NCBI RefSeq assembly: GCF_000512695.2
Contig: NZ_AZRW02000004.1
Span: 62,001-126,000, forward strand
Source: Pseudomonas sp. QTF5
Lineage (GTDB): Bacteria; Pseudomonadota; Gammaproteobacteria; Pseudomonadales; Pseudomonadaceae
Direction: 5' to 3'
DNA: 64,000 nt
Shown here piece after piece: positions 62,571 to 64,000 of the stretch. A model generated the notes under the pieces. That model was not told the DNA's origin, ran no database searches, and saw only the letters and a program-made list of their open reading frames with translations. Within the stretch, counting starts at the first letter, position 1, and the number at the start of each line of letters is the position of its first letter. A program made the position numbers and the translations under genes.

Positions 62571-62657
62571 CCTTCGCGAGCAAGCCCGCTCCCACATTCG
62601 ATGGCATTCTTCAGGAAGAACTCGATCAACTGTGGGAGCGGGCTTGCTCGCGAAGGC
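62571..62657. repeat. REP doublet in the opposite orientation, dauR/binding protein gap
   Basis: TTCGCGAGCAAG...CCGCTCCCAC comes first and GTGGGAGCGGGC...GCTCGCGAA second, the reverse order of the other doublets in the window. It lies between two convergent genes. Confidence 0.87.
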
Positions 62658-62663
62658 TATTTA

Positions 62664-63440
62664 TCAGTCGCCGTAAATATCCGACTTGAAATACTTCTGC
62701 GAAATCTTCTGGTACTCGCCATTAGCGCGAATGTCATCGATCGCCTTGTTCAGATCCGCCACCAACTGCGTGTTGCCCTTGCGCACGGCAATCCCGGCGC
62801 CCTCGCCCACGTATTTCGGATCCTTGAGTTCCGGCCCGACAAAAGCGTAACCGGCGCCACGAGGCATCGCCAGGAAGTCACTCAATGGGATGGTGTCGGC
62901 AAAAATCGCATCGAGGCGACCGGCTGCCAGATCCATGTAGATTTCTTCGTTGTTGGCGTAGCGCTTGACGTTGACGCCCATCGGTTCGAAAACCTCGGCA
63001 GCAAAACGGTCGGTGGTGGTTGCGCGCTGCACGCCGACAGTCTTGCCCTTGAGGCTGGCGTATTGGTCATCCACTACGGCGCCATCCTTCATCACCAGAC
63101 GCGATGAGGTGAAGTAATACTTGTGAGTGAAATCCACCGATTTCTTACGGTCTTCGTTGATGGTCATGGAGGACAGCGCCATGTCGATCTTCTTCACTTT
63201 CAGGGAAGGAATCAGACCGTCGAACTCGCCTTCGACCCACTCACACTTGACCTTCATCTGCGCGCACAGGGCATTGCCGATCTCGTAGTCGAAACCGACT
63301 ATCTTGCCTTCCTGGGTTTTGGACGCGAACGGCGGATAAGCCGCTTCGATGCCGATGCGCAGGTTTTTCTCGGCGGCGAACAAGCTACTGCACGCCAACA
63401 GGCTCAGGGCCAGACCGGTAATGAGGGGGAGTTTCTTCAT
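62664..63440 (-). CDS. Periplasmic basic-amino-acid binding protein (Lys/Arg/Orn type)
   Basis: A 258-residue precursor with a signal peptide ([19 protein letters not shown]; mature start about [16 protein letters not shown]). It has the solute-binding family signature [25 protein letters not shown]-type and ArtJ-type proteins look alike, so substrate is inferred: the location next to dauBAR argues for arginine or another basic amino acid. The transporter permease is not beside it. In P. aeruginosa the gene is PA3865 (from memory). Confidence 0.88.
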   Translation of the reverse strand: MKKLPLITGLALSLLACSSLFAAEKNLRIGIEAAYPPFASKTQEGKIVGFDYEIGNALCAQMKVKCEWVEGEFDGLIPSLKVKKIDMALSSMTINEDRKKSVDFTHKYYFTSSRLVMKDGAVVDDQYASLKGKTVGVQRATTTDRFAAEVFEPMGVNVKRYANNEEIYMDLAAGRLDAIFADTIPLSDFLAMPRGAGYAFVGPELKDPKYVGEGAGIAVRKGNTQLVADLNKAIDDIRANGEYQKISQKYFKSDIYGD

Positions 63441-63525
63441 ATTCGTTCTCTCGCGGGTTGTTGTTGGTTTGGCAAGACAGAAGAAAAAACTGAAACGGGG
63501 GAACGCCTTTTTTTGTACTTAGAAT

Positions 63526-63542
63526 TCCATACTGGACTTTTA
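63526..63542 (-). promoter_or_regulatory. Candidate DauR-like site upstream of the binding-protein gene
   Basis: On the minus strand TAAAAGTCCAGTATGGA matches TAAAAGTCCATAATGGA upstream of dauB in 15 of 17 positions. It lies about 86 bases before the ATG at 63440. Confidence 0.5.
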
Positions 63543-63607
63543 TGTATTTTCCGTCAATCAGGTAGGCAGCCTCATACCCGTCCTCTGGTCGGGTGCTCGC
63601 CAAATGC

Positions 63608-63658
63608 AAAAAAGGCCGGGTCGGTGCTTCGCGAACAAGCGAAACACCGACCCGGCCC
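63608..63658 (-). terminator. Terminator after the flavohaemoprotein gene
   Basis: GGCCGGGTCGGTG and CACCGACCCGGCC form a perfect 13-bp stem with a further TTCGC/GCGAA stem inside, followed by a T-run on the minus strand. It isolates the two minus-strand genes. Confidence 0.92.
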
Positions 63659-63677
63659 TCAGGAACCGCCCAGACAG

Positions 63678-64000
63678 TTATTCCAGTGCGGCAGCCGGCC
63701 CGAAGAACTCGTAACGGCTCTGCTTCTCCGGCACACCCAAGGCCTTGAGGTGACGTTTGATCGCAGCCATGAAGCCTTTAGGCCCCAGGAAGTACGCGTC
63801 CACATCGCGCTCCTTCGGCAACCACTCGCCAAGTTGCGCCTGGCTCAACAGGCCAACCTTGTCCGCCGCCGGGCTGACGCCATCGTCTTCGGCATAGCAA
63901 TAAAAACGCTTGAGCTGCGGGTGACGCTCGGCCAGCCCATCGATCCAGTCACGGAAAGCATGCACGCTACCGTTGCGCGCGCAGTGGATAAAGTGCACCG
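63678..64000 (-). CDS. hmp: Flavohaemoprotein (nitric oxide dioxygenase), C-terminal fragment
   Basis: The 107 visible codons form the NAD-binding end of a ferredoxin-reductase-type domain, VHFIHCARNGSVHAF to YEFFGPAAALE. The HFIH.ARN and the FLGPKGFMAAIKRHLKALGV motifs match the C-terminus of Hmp/Fhp proteins, which convert nitric oxide to nitrate. The globin domain is outside the window, so a haem-free oxidoreductase cannot be excluded. Confidence 0.75.
   Translation of the reverse strand, partial: VHFIHCARNGSVHAFRDWIDGLAERHPQLKRFYCYAEDDGVSPAADKVGLLSQAQLGEWLPKERDVDAYFLGPKGFMAAIKRHLKALGVPEKQSRYEFFGPAAALE

Overview
The window is a chromosomal stretch of a Pseudomonas, most likely of the P. 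fluorescens group. The evidence is the order of the division/cell-wall (dcw) cluster, the dauBAR D-arginine genes beside rhlB, protein sequences that read as Pseudomonas orthologues throughout, high third-position GC, and many Pseudomonas-type REP doublets (families with cores GTGGGAGCGGGCTTGCTC and GTGGCGAGGGAGCTTGCTCC). Most of it is housekeeping DNA; only about 47.6-52.5 kb looks accessory.

Layout. 1-180: the 3' end of a GGDEF protein, then a REP-like repeat. 349-18161 (minus): the complete dcw cluster, transcribed mraZ-rsmH-ftsL-ftsI-murE-murF-mraY-murD-ftsW-murG-murC-ddlB-ftsQ-ftsA-ftsZ-lpxC, mostly with overlapping or abutting genes. Its likely promoter and three MraZ boxes lie at 18201-18265. 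18514-18872 (minus): RNase P RNA. 18943-23472: rsmI, divergent from lpoA-yraN-gmhA-BON lipoprotein. 23595-27808 (minus): purL and a small NIF3-like gene. 28083-29543: mltF. 29671-35749 (minus): lepA-lepB-rnc-era-recO-pdxJ. 35921-38093 (minus): lptF-lptG, divergent from pepA-holC-unknown-valS (38385-43874). 44165-47453: rlmF, an HU gene (minus), ndpA and a membrane-anchored glutaredoxin.

From 47.6 kb come a glutathione S-transferase-like gene, a GIY-YIG protein, a SnoaL-like protein, a FadR-type regulator with an MFS transporter, and the mqsRA toxin-antitoxin pair. 52579-56741 (minus) is the aapJQMP general amino-acid ABC transporter. 57210-62540 holds a carboxylesterase, rhlB and dauB-dauA-dauR (D-arginine racemisation). 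A basic-amino-acid-type binding protein (62664-63440, minus) and the C-terminus of a flavohaemoprotein (from 63678, minus) close the window.

How the genes work together. The dcw genes make UDP-MurNAc-pentapeptide and lipid II and run the divisome; lpxC and lptFG supply lipopolysaccharide, and lpoA and mltF act on peptidoglycan synthesis and turnover. At the right end the amino-acid transporters and the dau genes form an arginine/basic amino-acid module. A shared near-palindrome upstream of dauB and of the binding-protein gene suggests that DauR controls both. I see no complete insertion sequence, prophage, CRISPR array, tRNA or rRNA. The most useful non-standard observations are the candidate DauR sites, the mqsRA and FadR-family operator palindromes, the MraZ boxes, a REP variant with a compensated insertion, a tiny ORF coupled to rnc where Pseudomonas usually may carry a DUF4845 gene, and junctions where gene order differs from P. 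aeruginosa as I remember it.
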